Part shown: positions 44,833-52,199 of the stretch, in pieces
Numbering within the stretch: position 1 is the stretch's first letter
How the letters are laid out: each line of letters starts with the position of its first letter
Origin: an uncultured Aquimarina sp.
GTDB taxonomy: Bacteria; Bacteroidota; Bacteroidia; Flavobacteriales; Flavobacteriaceae
DNA length: 64,000 nucleotides
Direction of reading: 5' to 3'
Assembly (NCBI GenBank): GCA_947493035.1
Contig: CANLOW010000010.1
Span: forward strand, 1-64,000
Made by a program: the position numbers and the translations under genes
The notes under the pieces: model-generated
What the model saw: the letters and a program-made list of their open reading frames with translations, nothing else
What the model was told of the DNA's origin: nothing
The model's database searches: none

Positions 44833-44940
44833 TTGCGTGAGGGATTGAGTGGTTACCCCGCAGCAATGTATATCGAGACTATTCGAGATATACATTGTGA
44901 GGAGTATGAACGAAAGCCCGACCCGATAGGGGCACGCCCT
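44833..44940 (+). ncRNA. Flavo-1-like structured RNA
   Basis: The sequence starts GCGTGAGGGATTGAGTGG and ends AAAGCCCGACCC-GATAGGGGCACGCCC. GCGTG (44835-44839) pairs with CACGC (44933-44937) to close the structure. A variable arm CAATGTATATC/GATATACATTG (44864-44874, 44887-44897) forms an 11-bp stem. The conserved GTGAGGGAT and GAAAGCCCGACCC blocks are those of the Flavo-1 RNA motif, which is widespread in Flavobacteriia and of unknown function. Its end overlaps the 3' end of the barrel gene on the other strand by two bases. Confidence 0.6.
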
Positions 44941-46237
44941 AAAAATACTGACCGATACCAAATACAAGTCCACTATCGTCTGCGACTCCTGTTCCGTTTA
45001 CTTTGAATCCATAATCAATACGTATTACTGCATTGAAAATACGTTTGTGAATAAATCTAATCCCTAGTCCAGGGTACACTTTTACATTATCACTTTTAAA
45101 TACATCACCCAGGTCTTGGCCAACTCCTCTAAGGGTGGCAACATCTAAAAATGTATTAGATTGTAATACAAACCAATCTTTTTCAATGAGTGTATGTCTA
45201 TATTCAGTATTAAGGGCTGCTGATGCTGTACCGCGAGCAATAGTATTACCCCCACCACGTATATTTAATTGATTGTCTATTACTACAGGTACAAAAAAGG
45301 TGTCATCTACTTCGTTACTTAGTGTAAGTTGTAAGCGAGATGCCCAGTTACCTTTTTTTCCTATTTGGCGATAATAACTAGAAGTATTTGTGACGATGTA
45401 TTCAGTTTGTAAAGCTCCTTCTCCACCTATAAAATATTGGCCTATAAGATTATTTTGAAAACCACTTAATTGATGATAATCAATATCGATGTCTACATAA
45501 TCGTATTGGCCTGAAAGCATAGATTTATTTATAGAAGGTTCAGGTGAACCTTCTTTACCTTCATTTTGAGGGTCTCCATCAATAATTCGATAGGTTTCTT
45601 TAAATATTTTTGTACGAAACTCGAAACGATTATTAAAATCCTTTTCATAAAAAATAGCGAATTCTGGTCCTCGGCGAGTATAGGTGTAGTTGACTTGTTG
45701 TGTAGGGAAATAAATGGGTTGTTGTGTCGTGAGGTCTTGATAATTGAACCCTAAACCTAATTTATTTGAGATTAAATAAGGGTGTTCGATAAAAATACCG
45801 AAAGAATTAAATACTTCACGTTGGTAAAAACCTCCAAAAATAATATTACGTCCTAGTCCATTAAATTCGAATAATGATGCTCGAAAAGCAAAACTATCAT
45901 CATTTGCTTCTCCAATACGTAACCCTGGAATTATAGAAAAATTTTCTACTAATTCATAGTTAATTTGATACCCTTTTTCTGTTTCTTTTATACTGTATTC
46001 AGCATTAGCGATTCCATCCAGTCGTTTTAGACGGTCAATGTCTAATTTAATCTTTTCTTTATCTAGTGGTTGGCCGATTTTTACTTTTATCAAACGGTAT
46101 AAGAAATCAGTTTTTGTTTTCTTGTTTCCCGTAAATGTCAGTTCGGTAATCTTCTTAGTTACAGATGAATTTTGAGCTAAACCTAATGTGCTAAAAAAGA
46201 GAAAAAGACTTGTGAAAAGAATGGCTATGCCTTTCAT
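44939..46237 (-). CDS. BamA/TamA-like outer-membrane beta-barrel protein
   Basis: The protein has 432 residues, with signal peptide 1-21 (GLAQ). One POTRA-like domain (~28-102, ITELTFTGNKKTKTDFLYRLIKVKIGQPL...) precedes a C-terminal barrel (~115-432) of alternating strands that ends with an aromatic residue (VFGIGQYF), the outer-membrane insertion signal. LNIRGGGNTIARGTASAALNTEYR carries the (V/I)RG-type loop-6 motif of the Omp85 family. With a single POTRA it is shorter than BamA and belongs to the small surface antigen group. The partner or substrate is unknown. Confidence 0.82.
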   Translation of the reverse strand: MKGIAILFTSLFLFFSTLGLAQNSSVTKKITELTFTGNKKTKTDFLYRLIKVKIGQPLDKEKIKLDIDRLKRLDGIANAEYSIKETEKGYQINYELVENFSIIPGLRIGEANDDSFAFRASLFEFNGLGRNIIFGGFYQREVFNSFGIFIEHPYLISNKLGLGFNYQDLTTQQPIYFPTQQVNYTYTRRGPEFAIFYEKDFNNRFEFRTKIFKETYRIIDGDPQNEGKEGSPEPSINKSMLSGQYDYVDIDIDYHQLSGFQNNLIGQYFIGGEGALQTEYIVTNTSSYYRQIGKKGNWASRLQLTLSNEVDDTFFVPVVIDNQLNIRGGGNTIARGTASAALNTEYRHTLIEKDWFVLQSNTFLDVATLRGVGQDLGDVFKSDNVKVYPGLGIRFIHKRIFNAVIRIDYGFKVNGTGVADDSGLVFGIGQYF

Positions 46238-46302
46238 AATGTTACCAATTTTATAGAGTAACAGTCGAGTTTTTTAGGAATTCTTATCAAAAAGGATAAG
46301 TT

Positions 46303-46782
46303 TTATTTTTTTATTACCCAAGTATTGTATGGATGCTTGGCAATAAAGGAGTTGTAATAATGATGATCTCCAGTGACTTCTTTTGCTAACCAAGATGGTT
46401 TTTCGAAAGTTTCTTCTTCAGACTGTAATTCAATTTCTGCAACGACTAGACCTTCGTTTACGCCATGAAATTCATCTATTTCATAAGTATGTTTTCCTAT
46501 AGGGATTTCATGTCTTACTTTTTCGATGAGACCAGGTTCGCAAAGCGGTAGTAGTTGTTCGGCTTCGGAAACAGGAATTTCTTTCTCCCATTCGAAACGC
46601 GTAGTACCAGAGTCGTTTCCTTTGCCTTTTATAGTTAGAAAAGCTTTTTCTCCTTTTATACGTACACGAACTGTACGTTCAGGGGTACTGTTGAGATAAG
46701 CTTGTACAATACGAGTGCTTTTTTGAACCTCAATTTTATAAACATCCGTATCTATCAGGAATTTACGTTCAATTTCTTGCAT
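46303..46782 (-). CDS. CYTH-domain phosphatase/cyclase-like protein
   Basis: The protein has 159 residues. The defining ExExK pattern is present at the start (EIERKFL, 3-9), followed by the tunnel residues RVRIKGEKAFLTIKGKG, RFEWEKEI and YEIDEFHG...VVAEIEL. CYTH proteins hydrolyse triphosphates such as tripolyphosphate or thiamine triphosphate, or act as class IV cyclases; the short form here is closest to the triphosphatases. A promoter box (46811-46818) and a short word array lie upstream. Confidence 0.88.
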   Translation of the reverse strand: MQEIERKFLIDTDVYKIEVQKSTRIVQAYLNSTPERTVRVRIKGEKAFLTIKGKGNDSGTTRFEWEKEIPVSEAEQLLPLCEPGLIEKVRHEIPIGKHTYEIDEFHGVNEGLVVAEIELQSEEETFEKPSWLAKEVTGDHHYYNSFIAKHPYNTWVIKK

Positions 46783-46784
46783 CT

Positions 46785-46811
46785 GTTGTTAGTAGTTAGT
46801 GTAGTTGTTAC
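46785..46811. repeat. Mini word array in front of the CYTH gene
   Basis: On the minus strand GTAACAACTACACTAACTAC followed by TAACAAC consists of near-repeated AACTAC words between the -7 box and the start codon. It is similar in kind to the larger arrays but short, and chance is possible. Confidence 0.35.
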
Positions 46812-46818
46812 AAAATTA
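46811..46818 (-). promoter_or_regulatory. CYTH gene promoter -7 element
   Basis: The minus strand reads TAATTTTG, fitting TAnnTTTG, 28 nt before the start codon. No clear -33 TTG is seen. Confidence 0.35.
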
Positions 46819-46842
46819 CTAGTTATTCTGTAATTTTATATC

Positions 46843-47943
46843 ATGGATCTTGATACTTCTCGCAAAATAATTCATGTAGATATGGATGCTTTTTATGCTT
46901 CTGTAGCTCAGTATGATGATCCTTTTTTAAAAGGGAAAGCCATTGCTGTAGGAGGAAGTGGAAATCGCGGAGTTATAAGTGCAGCGAGTTATGAAGCTAG
47001 GAAATTTGGAGTACGAAGTGCAATGAGTAGTGTATTGGCAAAGAAGTTATGTCCCCATCTTATTTTTGTGAAGCATCATTTCGAAAGATATAAAGAGGTT
47101 TCGATGCAAGTACGTAAGATCTTTATAGAATATACTGATTTGGTAGAACCACTTTCTTTGGATGAAGCTTATTTAGATGTAACGATAAATAAAAAGGGAA
47201 ATCCGAGTGCCACTTTAATTGCTGAAGAGATTAGAGCTAAAATTTTAGAAAGAACAGGGTTGACCGCTTCAGCTGGGATTTCTATTAATAAGTTTATAGC
47301 CAAAGTCGCAAGTGATTATAATAAACCTAATGGTCAGAAAACTGTTTCTCCTGACGAGGTAATTGAATTTTTAGAGAATCTAGATATTAAAAAATTCTAC
47401 GGGGTAGGGAAGGTGACTCAAAAAAAAATGTATGCTTTAGGAATTTATACTGGAGCGGATTTAAAATCTAAGACAGAGGCTTTTTTAGAAGAGCATTTTG
47501 GAAAATCAGGACCTTATTATTATCGTATTGTGCGGGGTGTACATCATAGCCCAGTAAAACCAACACGTATTAGGAAATCGGTAGGGGCAGAACGGACTTT
47601 TAGTGAAAATTTGGCTTCCGAAATTTATATGGAAGAGCGCCTAAAGGAACTGTCTCAAGAGTTAGAAAGGCGTTTGCTAAAAGGGAAAACAGCAGGAAGG
47701 ACCATAACATTAAAAATTAAGTACAGTGATTTTTCACTACAAACACGTTCTAAAACTTTAGCATTGTTTATTTCAGATGCTAATCTGATTTTTGAAGAAG
47801 CAAAAATATTGTTATACCAAGAGAAAATGAAGAATTCAGTAAGATTGCTCGGGTTGTCTTTTTCTAATTTAAATAATGTAATCTCTAAGAAAAAGGAAGA
47901 AAGTGAAAAAAAAGTCGATGTACAATTGGCTTTTAAATTTTAG
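46843..47943 (+). CDS. dinB: DNA polymerase IV (DinB, Y family)
   Basis: The protein has 366 residues. Catalytic metal ligands are in HVDMDAFYAS (D13) and PLSLDEAYLDV. The thumb HhH region (FYGVGKVTQKKMYALGI) and the little-finger domain (~240-350) follow. The C-terminal DVQLAFKF resembles a beta-clamp binding peptide (QLxLF type). It is an error-prone translesion polymerase. It is divergent from the CYTH gene, with 60 bp between; no LexA-type box was recognised. Confidence 0.95.
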   Translation: MDLDTSRKIIHVDMDAFYASVAQYDDPFLKGKAIAVGGSGNRGVISAASYEARKFGVRSAMSSVLAKKLCPHLIFVKHHFERYKEVSMQVRKIFIEYTDLVEPLSLDEAYLDVTINKKGNPSATLIAEEIRAKILERTGLTASAGISINKFIAKVASDYNKPNGQKTVSPDEVIEFLENLDIKKFYGVGKVTQKKMYALGIYTGADLKSKTEAFLEEHFGKSGPYYYRIVRGVHHSPVKPTRIRKSVGAERTFSENLASEIYMEERLKELSQELERRLLKGKTAGRTITLKIKYSDFSLQTRSKTLALFISDANLIFEEAKILLYQEKMKNSVRLLGLSFSNLNNVISKKKEESEKKVDVQLAFKF

Positions 47944-48054
47944 TATTTATTCATAGAATTTTCACCACTAGAGTTTGATGAATGATAATATATGTTAGCT
48001 ATTGTTTATTAGCGTGTTAAGTTGTAGTTTGTGTATGTGTTTTAATTAGGTTTT

Positions 48055-48558
48055 ATGCGAATATTTTTATGTTTTTTTATATTCTCTTCTGTTTTTTCAT
48101 ATGGTCAAATCGATGCGGGAAGTGTTTTAGGATTGCCTAATGGATCTTTAGCTAATATTAATACTATTAGTAGTCCAACGGAAGGGAACATGGCATATGC
48201 GAATGATGCAAATAAAGTATATGTTTTTGATGGAACCCTATGGCGGGAAGTCATGTTTGTGCCAAAAGTTATAGCCTTGACATCAAATTATACATTAAGT
48301 TTATCTGATAACGCTTCCATACTAACTTTTGATAGTACTACAGATGTAACACTAACGGTACCTAGTGGGTTACCACTGGGGTTTAATGTTAGTCTCTATC
48401 AGATAAATACGGGTAAGGTTACTATTGCGGCAGGAGCTGGCGCATCAGTGAAAAATAGACTACTGCGTTTTCGAACAGCTGGTTTAGATGCAGGTGTTGG
48501 TATAGTATGTACTTCTACTGATACTTATCATGTTACTGGAGATTTGAAAAGAAATTGA
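48055..48558 (+). CDS. Secreted protein of unknown function
   Basis: The protein has 167 residues, with signal peptide 1-17 (FSYGQ). The segment NANKVYVFDGTLWREV-like (NDANKVYVFDGTLW) resembles the collar found in Bacteroidota fibre-like proteins and in the large adhesin of this window (IFCWTGAAWTDI). The rest is a beta-rich, low-charge domain similar to phage tail-fibre C-termini (STTDVTLTVPSGLPLGFNVSLYQ, VTIAAGAGA). The next gene starts 11 nt after its stop, so the two are probably made together. Confidence 0.6.
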   Translation: MRIFLCFFIFSSVFSYGQIDAGSVLGLPNGSLANINTISSPTEGNMAYANDANKVYVFDGTLWREVMFVPKVIALTSNYTLSLSDNASILTFDSTTDVTLTVPSGLPLGFNVSLYQINTGKVTIAAGAGASVKNRLLRFRTAGLDAGVGIVCTSTDTYHVTGDLKRN

Positions 48559-48569
48559 TTGTTTGGTGT

Positions 48570-49460
48570 ATGAAATTATTTATACTGTTTTTTAACTTTT
48601 TTATAATTATAACTCTTCATGCTCAAATAGCAAGTTATAATCAATTTCCAACCAAAAGACCATCTCACATTTTAGATGAAAAATTGGTGGATATTAGCTT
48701 TGCTTATAGTATGAGAATCCTAGAGTCAGATTATGAAGGTCCTTTAGTTCGGTTAAGAAGGCAAAGTGACAATGCTGAAATGGATTTTGGGTGTACAGAT
48801 ACAGATATTGTAGATGTCGCGGCTATAAATTCGTGGCGAGGAGGCGCTAATGTATTTATGGTTGTTTGGTATGATCAAAGTGGTTTGGGAAGAAACGCTA
48901 TTCAAAATACAAATGCTAATCAACCACAGTTTATACCTAATATTGCTCTCCCTTATTTTATTGGCGATGGGGTTAATGATTTTTTAGATACACAAACTAG
49001 TGTACAAATCGTTACTGACGCGGGGGCCAACGGAACGGTACTTATGGTATTAAATGGAACAACTAAGCGGCAAAATCAGTTTGGTGTTTTGGTAAATAAT
49101 AATAGATGGTTAGCACATATTAATTGGAGCGATAATAATACTTATTTTGATCCTGGATATTGCTGTAATAATCCAAGGTCATTTGGAAATGCTAGCGGTG
49201 TTGGAGTGTGGAGCCATTATAGTTTTTTTCGTGAAGATTTAACTTCTACTGCACGAAAAAATGGGGTCGTAGAATTTTCTGGTGCCTTTGCTAACAGAAG
49301 ATGTACATTGAATTTTAACTTTACAATTGGATGGGCAAGGGGGAATAGTGGGCTATATTCAAATTCAAGTTTTAACGAAATGATTATGTATAGTACTGAC
49401 ATCCCTATCAGTGATATTCAGGAGATAGAAGAAAATGCCATGGCTTTTTGGGGGCTATAA
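48570..49460 (+). CDS. Secreted ArabFuran-catal-like lectin-fold protein
   Basis: The protein has 296 residues from the ATG at 48570, which gives a proper signal peptide (MKLFILFFNF...LHAQ). A frame five codons longer begins at TTG 48555, overlaps the previous gene and lacks that shape. The body follows the jelly-roll domain of arabinofuranosidase B-type proteins: FAYSMRILESDYEGPLVRLR, DNAEMDFG, VFMVVWYDQSGLGRNAIQ, QPQFIPN. In Bacteroidota such domains often occur as surface binding modules, so activity is uncertain. There is no sorting domain. Confidence 0.65.
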   Translation: MKLFILFFNFFIIITLHAQIASYNQFPTKRPSHILDEKLVDISFAYSMRILESDYEGPLVRLRRQSDNAEMDFGCTDTDIVDVAAINSWRGGANVFMVVWYDQSGLGRNAIQNTNANQPQFIPNIALPYFIGDGVNDFLDTQTSVQIVTDAGANGTVLMVLNGTTKRQNQFGVLVNNNRWLAHINWSDNNTYFDPGYCCNNPRSFGNASGVGVWSHYSFFREDLTSTARKNGVVEFSGAFANRRCTLNFNFTIGWARGNSGLYSNSSFNEMIMYSTDIPISDIQEIEENAMAFWGL

Positions 49461-49502
49461 AAAAGTTGTGAAAATTTATGTCTTAAATAGTATTCGGTAT
49501 AA

Positions 49503-50636
49503 TTATAATTTTAATAATTTTTGAACCGAGTATTGTTTTTCTTCTGTGGAAATTTGAATGAAGTAAGTACCTTTATCTAAGCCTTCAATATCAATATTTT
49601 TTTCTGTAGATTCAATTATTATTTGCCCTTTAAGATTCTTAATAGTAGTTTTTGATGGAGTGTTTTGGTCTATTTTTATGAAATCTATTGCTGGATTTGG
49701 AGAAAAAGAAACATTGTCAGTTTTTTTAGCATTCAAATCGTTAGATAGGGTTTGACTATTAATCTCATAGAGAGAGGAAATAGTTTCTTGAAACGCTTCA
49801 GCCGTTATATATAGATTAGGTGACCCATCAATAGTAGTTATGCCTTCGATTTGCAAAGAGTTATTTTCTGGTATGGATAAGGTGTTTTTATTGAAAGTAT
49901 TTGTAGAAAAATCAGAAAAATTGATATTGCTTAATTTGAATAGAAATGATTCTGTATTAGTGTATCCAGTAAGAATAACATCAAGAGAGTTGGGGTCTAA
50001 AGTAGCACCTGTAATAAGTCCAAGAGCGGGGAAGCTTTGCAAACGCTCAACTTCGTAACTTCCAGTTGTTTTGGGAATTCGATAAACATTAGTTTGTAAG
50101 TCTACCCAGTTTTTAGTGAATACATAAATAAAATCTCCTTGAGAAATCATAGCTTCTGCGTCAAAATTAGTAGCAAAAGGATTAGGGGTAAAATCTTCTT
50201 GGTCACGATAATTAAAAGTAATCGTTCCTTCAATGTCGACACTGTTAGTCGCAGCTAGATATTTTTGAATATCAATAATGTAAATGGTTAAATCAGTTCT
50301 CGTTCCATTATTGTTTCCAAAATCACCTATATAAATATATTTGTCATCGTGTGTAATGTCTTCCCAGTCTATATTAGTAGCGTTAGATATTTCAATGGTT
50401 CTATTTATTTTACCTGTGGCTATATCAATTTCAAATAAACTTGCTTCTCCTCCTGAATCATTATGTGTTATTAAACGATTGTCTAACTGGATTAGACCTG
50501 ATGTTTCTGAAATTTGGTTGTCAAGTGTAGTAACTACATCTATTTCTTGAGACCAGGAAAGTATATTGAAAATAATAGTGATGAATAAAAAAGCTCCTTT
50601 TTTTGAAGGTGATTTTATGTTTAAAGTAGAGATCAA
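49503..50636 (-). CDS. Secreted beta-propeller-like protein with T9SS sorting domain
   Basis: The protein has 377 residues, with an N-terminal signal (~10-29, hydrophobic, ending SWSQ). The body has SdiA-regulated/propeller-like strands: ETSGLIQLDNRLITHNDSGG, NIDWEDITHDDKYIYIGDFGNNNG, DAEAMISQGDFIYVFTKNW. The C-terminus (FSPNPAIDFIKI...GTYFIQISTEEKQYSVQKLLKL) is a type A T9SS sorting domain, so it is surface-attached or released. It may share regulation with the nearby adhesin. The substrate is unknown. Confidence 0.75.
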   Translation of the reverse strand: MISTLNIKSPSKKGAFLFITIIFNILSWSQEIDVVTTLDNQISETSGLIQLDNRLITHNDSGGEASLFEIDIATGKINRTIEISNATNIDWEDITHDDKYIYIGDFGNNNGTRTDLTIYIIDIQKYLAATNSVDIEGTITFNYRDQEDFTPNPFATNFDAEAMISQGDFIYVFTKNWVDLQTNVYRIPKTTGSYEVERLQSFPALGLITGATLDPNSLDVILTGYTNTESFLFKLSNINFSDFSTNTFNKNTLSIPENNSLQIEGITTIDGSPNLYITAEAFQETISSLYEINSQTLSNDLNAKKTDNVSFSPNPAIDFIKIDQNTPSKTTIKNLKGQIIIESTEKNIDIEGLDKGTYFIQISTEEKQYSVQKLLKL

Positions 50637-50664
50637 AATTTTAAATTTTAGATGGTTAAATATG

Positions 50665-51321
50665 CTAGTTTAACTGTATCGGTTTTAAATTATTTATTAT
50701 TTCAAGTTTTCCTAGAGTAGATTTTTTCACTTCTTCAATGGTAACTTCGGGGGCAATTTCTGTCATTACAAATCCGTTTTTGGTTACTTTAAAAACGCCA
50801 AGATTAGTAACTACCTTTTGTACACAACAAACACCCGTGAGTGGTAGTGAACAGCGATCTAATAATTTTGGTTCTCCTTTTCTGTTAGTATGCATCATAG
50901 CGACTATAATACGTTTAGCACTGGCTACTAAATCCATAGCTCCCCCCATTCCTTTTACTAATTTACCAGGGATTTTCCAGTTAGCGATATCCCCATTTTC
51001 AGCAACTTCCATGGCTCCTAAAACAGTTAGGTCAATATGTTGACCTCTTATCATTCCAAAACTTGTGGAAGAATCAAAAAAAGATGCCCCAGGTAGAGTG
51101 GTGATTGTCTGTTTCCCAGCGTTGATAAGGTCAGCATCTTCTTTCCCTTTAGTTGGAAAAGGTCCCATGCCTAACAAACCATTTTCACTATGAAATGAAA
51201 CAGAAATATCATTAGGAATATGATTTGCTACAAGTGTAGGTATCCCGATGCCTAGATTGACATAAAATCCGTTTTCTATTTCTTTAGCAATACGCTGAGC
51301 GATTTGATTCTTTGTAAGCAT
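50665..51321 (-). CDS. scoB: 3-oxoacid CoA-transferase subunit B
   Basis: The protein has 218 residues. The nucleophilic glutamate is E46 in FHSENGLLGMGP. Other blocks are NLGIGIPTLVANHIP, GQHIDLTVLGAMEV and GMGGAMDLVASAKRIIVAM. With subunit A it transfers CoA between succinyl-CoA or acetyl-CoA and acetoacetate. It is separated by 91 nt from subunit A, which lies upstream on the same strand. Confidence 0.9.
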   Translation of the reverse strand: MLTKNQIAQRIAKEIENGFYVNLGIGIPTLVANHIPNDISVSFHSENGLLGMGPFPTKGKEDADLINAGKQTITTLPGASFFDSSTSFGMIRGQHIDLTVLGAMEVAENGDIANWKIPGKLVKGMGGAMDLVASAKRIIVAMMHTNRKGEPKLLDRCSLPLTGVCCVQKVVTNLGVFKVTKNGFVMTEIAPEVTIEEVKKSTLGKLEIINNLKPIQLN

Positions 51322-51412
51322 GTTGGGTATAATTATTAGCTGTAATAACTACTTAATAGTTGAGATATTTTAATGTTATCATAGCTTTTAGATAAAAGCT
51401 TATTTTTTAGAG

Positions 51413-52111
51413 TTAAGATTCACTTAAGGTCAGTTGTTCGATAGGCTTTTTGTAGTTTTTTCCTTCAAAAATACGCTGAACAAATACCCCTTGGACATGA
51501 ATTTCATTGGGTGATAAAGTGCCTATGGGTACTAATTCTTCTACTTCGACGATATTTACTTCCGCAGCACCACACATGGGGAGGTTAAAGTTACGGGCTG
51601 TAGCTTTGAAGATAATGTTCCCAGCTTCGTCACCTTTCCATGCTTTTATAAGAGAGAAATTGGCTTTGTATGCCTCTTCTAAAATATGTGGTTTTCCATT
51701 AAAATTTCTTGTTTCTTTACCTTTAGCCACTTCTGTTCCATACCCTGCTGGTGTGTAGAAAGCAGGAATTCCAACTTTTGCAGCTCGACAACATTCTGCC
51801 AACGTTCCTTGTGGGGTCAATTCTACTTCTAATTCACCACTGAGCATTTGCCGTTCAAACTCTTTATTCTCCCCGACATAGGAAGCTATCATCTTTTTAA
51901 TTTGATGATTTTGAAGTAATAACCCTAGACCAAAATCATCGACTCCAGCATTGTTTGAAATGCAAGTTAAATCACTAACATCAAGCTTTACCAGTTCGGA
52001 AATGGCATTTTCGGGAATTCCGCAAAGTCCGAAACCTCCAAGCATAAGAGTCATTCCTGATTCAATACCTTTTAAAGCTTCTTGAGCATTATTTACTTTC
52101 TTGTTAATCAT
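51413..52111 (-). CDS. scoA: 3-oxoacid CoA-transferase subunit A
   Basis: The protein has 232 residues from MINKKVNNAQEAL. A longer frame to 52165 exists, but its ATG lies inside the terminator of the upstream gene (52134-52175), so the shorter start is preferred. Family blocks are GMTLMLGGFGLCGIPENAI, LTCISNNAGVDDFGLGLLL, IKKMIASYVGENKEFERQ, ELTPQGTLAEC and FYTPAGYGT. It is the alpha-type partner of subunit B and acts in acetoacetate/ketoacid use. Confidence 0.9.
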   Translation of the reverse strand: MINKKVNNAQEALKGIESGMTLMLGGFGLCGIPENAISELVKLDVSDLTCISNNAGVDDFGLGLLLQNHQIKKMIASYVGENKEFERQMLSGELEVELTPQGTLAECCRAAKVGIPAFYTPAGYGTEVAKGKETRNFNGKPHILEEAYKANFSLIKAWKGDEAGNIIFKATARNFNLPMCGAAEVNIVEVEELVPIGTLSPNEIHVQGVFVQRIFEGKNYKKPIEQLTLSES

Positions 52112-52133
52112 ATTAGAAGATAATGAAATTATC

Positions 52134-52175
52134 CAATAAAAAAACTCTCGAAGAAATGAATCCAACGAGAGTTTT
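52134..52175 (-). terminator. Terminator after the giant adhesin gene
   Basis: AAAACTCTCG (52141-52150) and CGAGAGTTTT (52166-52175) pair perfectly over 10 bp. The minus-strand T-run corresponds to the A-run at 52138-52144. It lies 25 nt beyond the adhesin stop and covers the longer start of the CoA-transferase gene. Confidence 0.75.
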
Positions 52176-52199
52176 GTAATTTTGTTAATTGCTAACTGT

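Larger units (their letters stand above)
44388..44938. other. Gene-poor region with RNA elements, 551 bp
   Basis: It contains a possible structured RNA ending in a terminator (44440-44580) and a Flavo-1-like RNA (44833-44940). Between them (44581-44830) the sequence is AT-rich, without a convincing gene; a 68-residue frame at 44800 overlaps the RNA and is not credible. Confidence 0.5.

Noticed and set aside
44800..45006. 68-residue plus-strand frame
   Set aside because: It runs through the Flavo-1-like RNA and the 3' end of the barrel gene, and its composition is RNA-derived.
51384..51407. AGCTTTT-AGAT-AAAAGCT hairpin between the CoA-transferase genes
   Set aside because: The T-run lies on the plus strand, opposite to the genes, and the stem is almost all AT; not a convincing terminator for either.
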